From the NCBI GenBank assembly GCA_037576195.1, contig CM075101.1, positions 49,848,001 to 49,912,000 on the forward strand: DNA of 64,000 bases. The letters are read 5' to 3'. Source of the stretch: Phytoseiulus persimilis (lineage: Eukaryota > Arthropoda > Arachnida > Mesostigmata > Phytoseiidae). Every line of letters begins with the position of its first letter. The stretch's first letter is position 1. The notes beneath the pieces are model-generated. The model was not told where the DNA came from and ran no database searches. It saw nothing but the letters and a program-made list of their open reading frames with translations. Both the position numbers and the translations under genes were made by a program. Positions 47,660 through 56,156 of the stretch are shown here, piece after piece.

Positions 47660-48505
47660 CCCAATGTTATCCCGGTGGGCCCTTTCCGTTACAAACAACA
47701 CCAAAATATGACTGTGCGGAAGGTCACGTTTTTGCCATTCAATGGAATACATCCAACAGCGTACCTCCTTAAGAACATGATGTTCCACGATAAAGTCAAT
47801 CATTGCTTTTAATTTGTTTGAGAACACGGGGGAGGATGTCAGGACGGTCTTGAAAAGATTGTCTAGGGAACAGAACGTCCTTGATTTCAATCCATGTCGG
47901 GTTACATGTGGATGTGATGAATAAATCAGGGCGGCCATATTGCCGAACGTATTGGGTGGATGCAAAAGTTCTGGGCCCCTAATTTCAATCGCTCGCAACT
48001 CCGCTCCCAGGAGGCGCAGAAAGATAATAAAATATACGAAATGTGCGGTATTCAGTCGGCTCTCAAATGGAATTTGAACGAGCGACATTATTCGACATCA
48101 TCCCATCCATGGGACCGTTCGATTGGCGGAAAAAAGGTCATCAAAAAATCACAGAGAAATCGAATCTTCGGGAGCCGATATCTCCGCTTTGTCGGGGCCA
48201 AAATGTTCAACTTCTTTCTGAAACCGCTTGTTTTCCGCCTAACTCTGTGACTATGAAGACGAAACAGGGGGTCATAATCTTGGTTTCGCCGGAACTGCAA
48301 ATCGTGATTTTCCGTATATTTTATACTCTTTCTGCGCCTCCTAGGAGCGGAGTTATGAGCGATTGAAATTAGGGTCCCAGAACTTTTGCATCCACCCAAT
48401 AGATCATCGCATCTTGAACGTGTTCATGAATGTGACGCGGACTTCCCGTAAACGTCGCTGACAGCATGCCGCTCTTTCCGACATCGTTCGATTTCACGTG
48501 CCCAA
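47660..48505 (-). pseudogene. Helitron Rep (HUH endonuclease) gene, split by a MITE
   Basis: Upstream of the insertion the frame reads LSATFTGSPRHIHEHVQDAM; downstream it continues YVRQYGRPDLFITSTCNPTW, IEIKDVLFPRQSFQDRPDIL, then, after a one-base shift near 47825-47830, FSNKLKAMIDFIVEHHVLKE and WQKRDLPHSHILVLF. The HxH pair of the HUH nuclease is in LPHSHIL at 47702-47722. The order and motifs are those of the Helitron-like N-terminal domain, which nicks and joins DNA during transposition. Sequence beyond 48505 probably continues the gene (an NAQIGTERL-like stretch in another phase) but is too decayed to follow. The downstream catalytic Tyr motifs were not found. Confidence 0.85.
47952..48399. 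mobile_element. Mariner-type MITE, 448 bp, inserted in Helitron Rep
   Basis: Both ends begin TTGGGTGGATGCAAAAGTTC when read inward and stay paired for about 90 bp with roughly seven mismatches. TA flanks the element on each side (47950-47951 and 48400-48401). The interior has no coding frame. Long inverted ends, TA duplication, small size and a start resembling mariner termini (GGTGnTGCAAAAGT-like) identify a mariner-derived MITE, moved in trans by an autonomous relative. Reading across the site with one TA removed joins two Helitron Rep segments in frame, independent evidence for the boundaries. The roughly 90-bp ends are only slightly diverged from each other. Confidence 0.9.
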
Positions 48506-48509
48506 CCTC

Positions 48510-51439
48510 TCGGTCCCGATTTGCGCATTTATATCAACGGAAGTATAGTTGAAAATATCGTTCTTATAACGGACCGTCAATCGATATCCGATGGATATCG
48601 ATAGCTCATCGCGCTAACGTTTTTCTCTGAGTATTGATTCGTTCGAGGGTCCCTCATCTTGACACCCATTTTGACCTTCCCGATGAATCGACGGATATTG
48701 CGGGCATGGTAAGCGGGGGTTCTGGGCAGATGGCTGCTTATGATCTGATACATGGAATGAGGACAAGCATAAGGCAAGATGGATGTTGAGCTGGACTCAT
48801 TCATTGCCTGAGAGTCCTGGAGGGTATACTCCAGTTTGCACCTCTGGAGCGTTGACAATGAGACCTCGGGGACTCCCTACTCCATAATGGGTGACGTGTC
48901 GCTGGCCGTCAGAGGCGAACATCCTCCCGTGGATTATTATCGCATACTTGAAGAGAGCGTCCCCGACCTTCCCCGGTGTTCATCGCAAGGGTTTTGAATC
49001 CTGAGATGCGAATCTCCCACCGCACCGAATCTACAACTGACGGATTTGCAAACATCATTCACGGGTAAAAATAGGTGGATGGATTGTTCCGGAGAGGCCA
49101 TTAGAACGGGTGCAGGGTCAATGATTTCTGCAGACACCCACTCTACAACGTCCCGAAGGGTTTCTGCGGATCCGATTATACACATGGAAGCTGATCGATG
49201 AGGGACAGACACAAAAATAGGTGGATCAGGCATCTCAGATAAGTTCGGGTTCGGACATGCTGGAAGCTTGCCGCGGATCCGACTGTGTGTGAAGAAGTCC
49301 GTCGATAACGAACCGACACGAAAATGCGCGGGTGAGGTATCTTAGGTCAGGTCGAACTGTGTATCGTATGTGAGTGCCGATTGCGGTTGTCCGAGAACAA
49401 TCGACGGTTGACGTCGGGGGCTAAGGAGTACCTCCAGCGATGTTTCTCAGGTTTTCGAATCATATATTACTCCGTGCGAGCCTCAGAGTTTCACCCAGCA
49501 GCTCAAGATCGTGAAACATTCCTCCCTAATCCCGGTTGGAATCGCTGAATCCTCGCTCGAAGATCGCCTTCATAAGATGGACTTCAGACGTTTGCAAGCA
49601 TTCTGCAGCTTCGCAGAACTTCGGAAGCTCGGTGATTTGGAATTCTGGCATCTTTCCGAGTCCATCCTCGAAAATACTGGAAATCGGCAAACAAGCTAAC
49701 ACATCGATAGCAAGTCGATCCAGAGTCGAGCCACAGGCCTGCGGTCGGGATTCTTTCTAAGTCCTCACTGGAGAGTCGGTCATAGTTGGGGTCCAAGAGT
49801 CACAAGTCGTGGTCTTCAATAGCGTGCGTGACGGGGAGTCGTCATTCATGTTAGTTATGGTAACTTCCGTGGAAATGAGTTCCTTCTAGCGAAGTCATTT
49901 AGCCTAGAGTCGACTCCGCGAGATCGCTTTTTGACTCGCAAGAAGCCGGCTGAGACGAGCAGCCAGGTAGTCGCTGGTTCAGTGCATATCCCGGGTGTTC
50001 TTTGGTCAAATTCAGTCGAATCGTCACGGTGGGGAGGCTCCTGTGGGAACGAAGACAAGCCGCTTCCATGCTATTTCCTTTCAGTTCGGACGCATGTTCT
50101 CCTTAGATTTTAATTAAGGTTCCGAATGCATTCGTTCCCATATCGAACATGGTTCAACACTCAGTTGGACAGTGTGTTTCTTCTCCTATTCAACAGAGTT
50201 TTGCCTTAGGACTCCGCACTCACGACGATCCTTAGAAGCGTCCTTTCTATATTGGTGAATTATCATTTGTCCATGTCCAGAACCTTCCCCCTGATTTAAC
50301 AATGTGTCTGCACCTCATTCTAAGAGTCGTCACGAGCATAAGAGAGAGTCATTCACTGAGTGTTTTTTGCTCTTGGAGTTCAGGCACGAATGATCTACTC
50401 AGTCAACGCTTCGAAATATTCGGACACCGCCCACCATTATGAGCATTCGGGAGTCAAAAACCCGTATTTTCCGTCATCCATTAAACTCAACTTAAACTGC
50501 TGTCCACTCCAACGGAATCGGGAAAACGAAACATGCCTCAAATGAGCGAGTTTCTCTCATATGCGAGTCTGTCATGTCCGGACTCGACTTCGCAACGAAT
50601 GACTCTCAGATCTGATAGGCGCATGCACCGTCCATCTCTCAGCCATTCCGCTTTGACATTCAATACCATGAAGAAAACCTCGGTTTCGAAATTTTCCGGG
50701 AATTACCGAGGCCTATCGTCATGGAAACAATTCACTCCTTCTCCCCCAAATATAGAGATTCGCTGTGCAAGAGACCGCTAGGAGGCAGGGAAGCCAAAGC
50801 AGAACCTGAAGTTTCGAATTTGTGGAAATGTCGTTACCGTCAAAGCTCTCGACTCCTCAAGATGCGAGTTCTGATCACTCAAAGCGCCGCTTCCCTCAAA
50901 GCAAAGCTGTCTAAGAATCATATTGTGATTCTCGGGATAGGAAGTGATAAAAATCAATGGGAGTGTTTTGTTCCCAAATGGTCACGTCAAGTCAGCCTCG
51001 GACTGGTCTAGAACTCACCGATGAGGTTACGCGGACAATAGAGGAATAGTTCAGGGATAGCCTTGGATATGATACGGATAGGCTCTGCACAACCAGTTCC
51101 CCTCGAAGAGCCCTCAGGAACATACATAAATCATACATAAAGAGCAATCTCGTTGCGCGTTTCTCCGATTTGGTACCTAGTATTCGGGGAGCTCCGAGTT
51201 TTTATTTGCATGCTCATATTCGAATTCCTCAATTGACGAACCACTCATTACTCTCAGAGATACGATGGCGCGTAATTTCACAGCAGCTCAGCAGCCCTGG
51301 TAGCGGGTAGGTTTGTAGCAATGACCGTCATCGAATTTCCAACGAATGAATGTAATTAACCAGGCACAACTATGCCTCATGAGGTGAACCAAAGTCCTCA
51401 GGGCACGAACGCTTGCGGATGCGACTGGGAACAGAAATC
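48510..51439. other. Gene-poor stretch
   Basis: Beyond the recognisable Rep sequence there is no identifiable gene up to the Gypsy insertion. Around 50.1-50.5 kb the sequence is somewhat AT-rich. Short frames only. Confidence 0.45.
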
Positions 51440-51444
51440 GATTC
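51440..51444. other. Target-site duplication, left copy
   Basis: GATTC immediately before the TG of the 5' LTR. The right copy is at 56152-56156 directly after the CA of the 3' LTR. Five-base duplications are usual for Ty3/Gypsy integrases. Confidence 0.9.
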
Positions 51445-51661
51445 TGTAGTGTCGAGGAGTTCTAGAGTCTGAGAGAACGATTGGCCAAGCGTGGAGAAAG
51501 GAGGCGGCCAATGGAGAGCGTTGTGTAACACCGTAGTCCCCGGTGTATCATCGGGGTAGAAAGGCTGCCACGCACGGAGGTGCCTTGGTAGAGATCATAA
51601 CACACGAATAAAGACGACGCATGTCGACGTCCAATTCAGCCTCCGCCTCGTCGATACTACA
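51445..51661 (+). repeat. 5' LTR, 217 bp
   Basis: Begins TGTAGTGTCGAGG and ends TCGATACTACA. A possible polyadenylation signal AATAAA is at 51607-51612. At 217 bp it is short for the family. I found no difference from the 3' copy at 55935-56151. Confidence 0.96.
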
Positions 51662-51663
51662 AG

Positions 51664-51676
51664 TGGCGCAGTCGAC
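51664..51676 (+). promoter_or_regulatory. Primer-binding site for minus-strand synthesis
   Basis: TGGCGCAGTCGAC starts two bases after the 5' LTR. TGG pairs with the CCA end of a tRNA, and GCGCAGTCG fits the acceptor end of an animal serine tRNA, the primer used by some other insect Gypsy elements. The tRNA identity is inferred from known acceptor sequences, not from a tRNA gene in this window. Confidence 0.75.
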
Positions 51677-51717
51677 CGTGACTCGACGAATTCTGAAAGT
51701 GTGCGAGGAACCGAAGA

Positions 51718-54700
51718 ATGTCGGAACATGGAGGAGTGGCGGCACCGCCAGCTTTTTTACCGTTGCCAGGAGTGCCAAATGTACCATGGGAAGAATGGAT
51801 TGAAAACTTCGAAGATTACGTGGAAGCACGAGGAGGACTGGAAAAGTGGACAGACGCCAGGAAAGTTGCACTGCTCAAGCATTGTCTGGGCCAAGAGGGC
51901 CAGGCCGTTTATAGAACAATGAAGGATCAAGCGGCGGCGGGAGCAACCGAATTCGAGAAAGCGAAGAATCGGTTGGAAAGACGGTTCGCGAGGAGGAAAG
52001 GATTAGCGGCGGCGCGTTTGGAATTCGCTGGCCGCAAGCAGCAGCCGGGCGAATCCATAAGGGAATTCGTGAGCGCATTGACACGGCTCTCGAAGAAATG
52101 CGAGTTCCCGATCACCGCAGAGGAAGCGATCATCACGCAAGTTATCGTCAATACGTCCAGCGCCGAAGTGAGGAAGCAGTTGATGCTGCTCAAGGACACA
52201 AAAGACTTCGAGGAAACGGTGGAAACCGCCGCGCAAGCCGAACAAAACGTGCAAGAGGCTGCCGCGTTTTCACACAAGAATACAGTCGAGATCAACGAAG
52301 TCCACAGGGCCGGGGTTTCTGCAAGCCGAGGAGCCCTCGGTACATCAGGAAAACATCCGCCAAAGTTCAGACCGGCTATCAGAAGATGCGGTCGCTGTGA
52401 CAGTGACAGACATGAAACGCAAGCGACAAAATGCCCGGCACGAGTCGCAACGTGTTTCGGCTGCAAGAAGACGGGACATTTCATCCGTGTGTGTGGAAAA
52501 CAGGATAAACGTGGGATCAATCTCGTGGAGTTATTGCCGACACCGATTGCTACGCCGGAGGAGTGTTGGGAAGACTCCTTGCCGGAATGGGAAGCCGCGA
52601 TTGCCCGCAAGACCGAATGTGAGAATAAATTTGTACCAATCTATCAACTGTCGTCTCGCTCTCAGCAGGTAGTTAGGGAATTTAATGTGCAGGCCGGAGT
52701 AGGCGGCTTCCACATTAATTTTATGGTAGACACGGGCGCTGCAGTGTCGATAATCAATGTGACTGAATTCGGAAGTTGTGTACCAGCGCTAGATAGGGCT
52801 GAAATTGTGCTGAAAGGCTTCGGAGGGGAAATGATAAAAGTCCTGGGAGTGTATCGTGATACAATCAGGTTGAGAGGGCGGTCGGCGCGAGGAGAATTCT
52901 ACGTGGTGCGCTCGGGAAAATCGATTCTGGGTAGAGACACGATGGCAAAATTAAAAGTGAGCATCAATTGCGCAACGGGTCATTGCGCGGTGAATGAAAT
53001 CACGGAAATGGGAATCGCGAAAACGTTTTCGGATTTGTTCGAGGAGCGGCTCGGAAAAGTAAAAGGATTCAAGCATGTGGTGAAATCAAAGAAAAATGCC
53101 CACCCAGTCCAGCAAAAAGTCAGAAGGCTGCCCTTGACAACAAGAGAGAGGGTTTTGAGGGAGATCAGGAGGTTGGAGGGGAGCGATGTCATAGAACAAA
53201 TCGAGGCATCCGAGTGGGTGTCGGCGATGGTAGTGGTAAACCGTAAAGATGGTCGGGTGAGGTTGTGTGTGGACTTGCGAGCGGTGAATCAGGCGATTGT
53301 GGCTGATGTATTCCCGCTCCCACACTTTGAAGATTTGCTAACGAAACTGAGTGGAGCTACGGTATTCTCCAAGTTGGATGCATTGTCGGCATACCACCAA
53401 GTGGAGTTAGCAGAAGAGTCGCGAGACTTAACAGCCTTCATTACACCATGGGGCTTGTTCAGGTTCAAACGAGTACCCTTTGGACTTGCATCGGCTCCTG
53501 CGGCATTCCAACGAATGATGGAGAAGATCTTGGAGGGAATTGAGGGGGTGGTCATCTACCTGGACGATATTCTTGTGTTTGGAAAGGACAGGAAGGAACA
53601 TGACGAAAGACTTAAGCGGGTTTTCGGGCGAATCCGCAAAGTAGGGATGACCCTAAATAGGAAATGCGTCATAGGCGAAAGTAACATTGAATTCGTGGGA
53701 TATTCGATCGGTCCGACAGGAGTGAAACCAACGGTACAAAACTTAAAAGCGATAGAGGAACTCCCGGAACCGACAAATACGACACAAATCAAGTCGGTGT
53801 TGGGAACGGCGAGTTTTTACATGCGGTGCGTTCCGAATTTCTCGACAATAGCCGAGCCAATGAGGCGACTTCTTAAGACGGAAACGAAATTTGAGTGGGG
53901 CCAAGAGCAGAGAGACTCGTTTCGGAGATTAAAAAACGCGATTGTGGAAGCCAAACCGCTGGCGATATTCGATTTCAAGAAGGAGATCATAGTGGCGACA
54001 GACGCGTCAAATGTCGGGCTGGGCGCGACGTTATTACAGCGACATGAAGAAGGCGAACGTCCCGTGTCGTTCGCGTCATGCGCACTCTCTCAAGCACAAC
54101 AAAACTATTCGGCTGGAGAGAAAGAAGCTCTCGCGTGCGTGTTTGCCATTGAGAGGTGGCACGTGTTCCTGTATGGTCGGCAGTTTCGATTGCGAACGGA
54201 CCACCAATCGCTGGTAACGCTTCTGGGGGCGTCTGGGGTGGGGAGAGCACCGATGAGAATTGCACGGTGGGTCGAGCGCTTGCGGAAATACAATTTTGTC
54301 GTTGAGTACAAGCCGGGTGTCAATAACAACGTGCCGGACATGCTCTCCAGACTGCCGCTCGGCGGCTGTTTCAGTACTGGGAACGAAGACGAACAAGTGA
54401 TAGCGTGCATCCGAGAATCGTCGGGACCCCTTTCCTGGGAGGAAATTTCAGCACAGTCGAAAGCCGATAAGCAAATATCCATAGTTAGAAAGTGGCTGAG
54501 AGCGAGAAATCCTAGGGTGGTGGAACGTCAGTGGTCCAGCGTGATTCACGAGTTGTCAGAACAAGACGGAGTGGTGATGCGAGCGGAAAAAATTGTCCTA
54601 CCCGGGTCACTCCGAACAAAAGCGATACAGCTGGCGCATGACGAAGCTCACCAGGGGATGGTCCGAACTAAACAACGTCTGCGACAAATTTATTGGTGGC

Positions 54701-55878
54701 CATCCATGGATAGAAATGTGGAGGAATTGATAAGACAGTGCGTCATTTGTGAAAATAGTGACCGTACAACGAAAGCCGGCAAAGCCCCCGTAGAACCGAC
54801 TAAATGGCCGGATGAGCCGTGGGAAAGACTGGCGGTGGATATTAGAGGGCCGGATGCATCGATGGGAATTCAAAGCCGGTTCGCCGTGGTTGTGATCGAC
54901 TACTACTCCAAGTGGGCGGAGGTAGAATTCATGCAAGAAGTCTCGGGCGGCAGAATAGTAGAAATGTTCAGAAGATTGTTCAACCGCGAAGGGCTCCCTA
55001 AATGTATCGTAAGCGACAATGGGCCCCAATTCATCGGTCGGGAGTTTGGAGAGATGGTGGAGGAGCTGAAACTTAGACATGTGAGATGTCCGGTTTTCCA
55101 CGCGGCGTCCAACGGGTTGGTGGAGCGATTCAACCGAACGCTCGGAGGATTCATCGCGACGGCCAGGCTGGGAGGCGACAAAACGCGCGAACGAGTGATG
55201 AGGATGGTCGCCACCTACAACGCGACACCGCAAGCTACTACGGGGAAGTCACCATCGGAGCTGTTGCATGGAAGACGAATGCGCACCAGACTGGATGTCG
55301 TCGGAGGTCCAAGTCAGGGGAACAACGAAACGGAAACGCGGGAGCGGGTGGAGCGGCGCCAAAAATGCCAGAAATCCTACGCAGATCGGCGACGAGCAGC
55401 AGATCGGAAAGAGTTCATAATAGGCGAATGGGTGAAAGCCAAGAAACCCCAGTGGAATAAAGGGGAATCGTGTTACGGTCATCCCACCCGAGTCGAAAAA
55501 CGGCTGGGGCGATCGACGTATCGCACCGCGGACGGACGAATGTGGCATCGAGACAGCCTAGTGGCAGTCAGACAGCCCAGACCGGGAATCAGACAAGAAA
55601 CGGGCTGGGAAGCGTCCGTCCAGCGGCAGCCGGAACAGCCTGTGTTCAGAGGATGCGATTCGTTCTCATCGGAAGGGGAAAAAGACCCCGACCCAACCAT
55701 CCGGACCGAGAATCAGGGAAGCAACACCGTCGAAGCGGCGCTGTGCACCCAGCGGGACTCGAGCGACGAAGAGGCGTACGAGACCACAGAGGAAGAGGAG
55801 CCGCCGATCGAAGAGGAAGGACGGCCGAAACGGAATCGGAGACCGCCAATGCGATACGCGGATTTTGTGTCGAGATAG
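51718..55878 (+). CDS. Gag-Pol polyprotein of Ty3/Gypsy retrotransposon
   Basis: A single 1386-residue frame starting at ATG 51718, 57 bases after the LTR. Domains: Gag capsid-like region (about 1-200); two zinc knuckles, an atypical C-x2-C-x4-H-x6-C at 224-239 and a classical CFGCKKTGHFIRVC at 246-259; aspartic protease with VDTGA (Asp338); reverse transcriptase with LDALSAYHQ (Asp554) and YLDD (614-617); RNase H with TDAS (Asp762), GEKEAL (800-805) and RTDHQS (Asp828); integrase zinc finger H974, H978, C1008, C1011; catalytic Asp1041, Asp1100, Glu1136 with the D-x35-E spacing; then a basic C-terminal tail. No chromodomain and no env. Gag and Pol are fused without the usual frameshift or stop, so Gag must be released by protease or the Gag-to-Pol ratio set another way. 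All catalytic residues are present. Confidence 0.97.
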   Translation: MSEHGGVAAPPAFLPLPGVPNVPWEEWIENFEDYVEARGGLEKWTDARKVALLKHCLGQEGQAVYRTMKDQAAAGATEFEKAKNRLERRFARRKGLAAARLEFAGRKQQPGESIREFVSALTRLSKKCEFPITAEEAIITQVIVNTSSAEVRKQLMLLKDTKDFEETVETAAQAEQNVQEAAAFSHKNTVEINEVHRAGVSASRGALGTSGKHPPKFRPAIRRCGRCDSDRHETQATKCPARVATCFGCKKTGHFIRVCGKQDKRGINLVELLPTPIATPEECWEDSLPEWEAAIARKTECENKFVPIYQLSSRSQQVVREFNVQAGVGGFHINFMVDTGAAVSIINVTEFGSCVPALDRAEIVLKGFGGEMIKVLGVYRDTIRLRGRSARGEFYVVRSGKSILGRDTMAKLKVSINCATGHCAVNEITEMGIAKTFSDLFEERLGKVKGFKHVVKSKKNAHPVQQKVRRLPLTTRERVLREIRRLEGSDVIEQIEASEWVSAMVVVNRKDGRVRLCVDLRAVNQAIVADVFPLPHFEDLLTKLSGATVFSKLDALSAYHQVELAEESRDLTAFITPWGLFRFKRVPFGLASAPAAFQRMMEKILEGIEGVVIYLDDILVFGKDRKEHDERLKRVFGRIRKVGMTLNRKCVIGESNIEFVGYSIGPTGVKPTVQNLKAIEELPEPTNTTQIKSVLGTASFYMRCVPNFSTIAEPMRRLLKTETKFEWGQEQRDSFRRLKNAIVEAKPLAIFDFKKEIIVATDASNVGLGATLLQRHEEGERPVSFASCALSQAQQNYSAGEKEALACVFAIERWHVFLYGRQFRLRTDHQSLVTLLGASGVGRAPMRIARWVERLRKYNFVVEYKPGVNNNVPDMLSRLPLGGCFSTGNEDEQVIACIRESSGPLSWEEISAQSKADKQISIVRKWLRARNPRVVERQWSSVIHELSEQDGVVMRAEKIVLPGSLRTKAIQLAHDEAHQGMVRTKQRLRQIYWWPSMDRNVEELIRQCVICENSDRTTKAGKAPVEPTKWPDEPWERLAVDIRGPDASMGIQSRFAVVVIDYYSKWAEVEFMQEVSGGRIVEMFRRLFNREGLPKCIVSDNGPQFIGREFGEMVEELKLRHVRCPVFHAASNGLVERFNRTLGGFIATARLGGDKTRERVMRMVATYNATPQATTGKSPSELLHGRRMRTRLDVVGGPSQGNNETETRERVERRQKCQKSYADRRRAADRKEFIIGEWVKAKKPQWNKGESCYGHPTRVEKRLGRSTYRTADGRMWHRDSLVAVRQPRPGIRQETGWEASVQRQPEQPVFRGCDSFSSEGEKDPDPTIRTENQGSNTVEAALCTQRDSSDEEAYETTEEEEPPIEEEGRPKRNRRPPMRYADFVSR

Positions 55879-55921
55879 AATAGCTAGTAATAATTGTGAT
55901 CGACATGGAATCGTATTAATC

Positions 55922-55934
55922 AAGGGAGGGCGAG
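55922..55934 (+). promoter_or_regulatory. Polypurine tract
   Basis: AAGGGAGGGCGAG directly abuts the 3' LTR, with a single C interruption. In this family such a tract resists RNase H and primes plus-strand DNA synthesis. Confidence 0.8.
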
Positions 55935-56151
55935 TGTAGTGTCGAGGAGTTCTAGAGTCTGAGAGAACGATTGGCCAAGCGTGGAGAAAGGAGGCGGCCA
56001 ATGGAGAGCGTTGTGTAACACCGTAGTCCCCGGTGTATCATCGGGGTAGAAAGGCTGCCACGCACGGAGGTGCCTTGGTAGAGATCATAACACACGAATA
56101 AAGACGACGCATGTCGACGTCCAATTCAGCCTCCGCCTCGTCGATACTACA
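55935..56151 (+). repeat. 3' LTR, 217 bp
   Basis: Same sequence as the 5' LTR as far as I can read, including AATAAA at 56097-56102, and followed by the GATTC duplication. Since both LTRs are copied from one template at insertion, identity points to a very recent event. Confidence 0.96.
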
Positions 56152-56156
56152 GATTC

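Larger units (their letters stand above)
45341..48505 (-). mobile_element. Helitron relic (rolling-circle transposon)
   Basis: Minus-strand remains of the Helitron RepHel gene in the correct order: the HUH Rep endonuclease at about 48505-47660, then the last motifs of the PIF1-like helicase at about 45774-45341. The distance between HUH motif and final helicase motif (about 2.2 kb) is near that expected for one element. The middle, which should hold the Rep C-terminus and helicase motifs I to IV, is unrecognisable and contains the 45-bp array at 46316-46900. A MITE splits the Rep part at 47952-48399. I could not identify the 5' TC or the 3' hairpin and CTRR terminus, so the outer limits are coding limits only. 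Confidence 0.75.
51445..56151 (+). mobile_element. Complete Ty3/Gypsy LTR retrotransposon
   Basis: A 4707-bp element bounded by two 217-bp LTRs that I read as identical, with ends TGTAGT...ACTACA. The 5-bp sequence GATTC flanks it on both sides (51440-51444 and 56152-56156), the target duplication left by integration. A primer-binding site follows the 5' LTR and a polypurine tract precedes the 3' LTR. One open frame (51718-55878) encodes Gag, protease, reverse transcriptase, RNase H and integrase; there is no env frame. Integrase after RNase H places it in Ty3/Gypsy rather than Ty1/Copia. Identical LTRs and an unbroken frame mean the insertion is recent and potentially functional. Confidence 0.97.

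Noticed and set aside
51875-55906. Minus-strand and alternate plus-strand frames of 70-230 codons inside the Gypsy element
   Set aside because: They lie entirely over the gag-pol gene in other phases and show no domain of their own.
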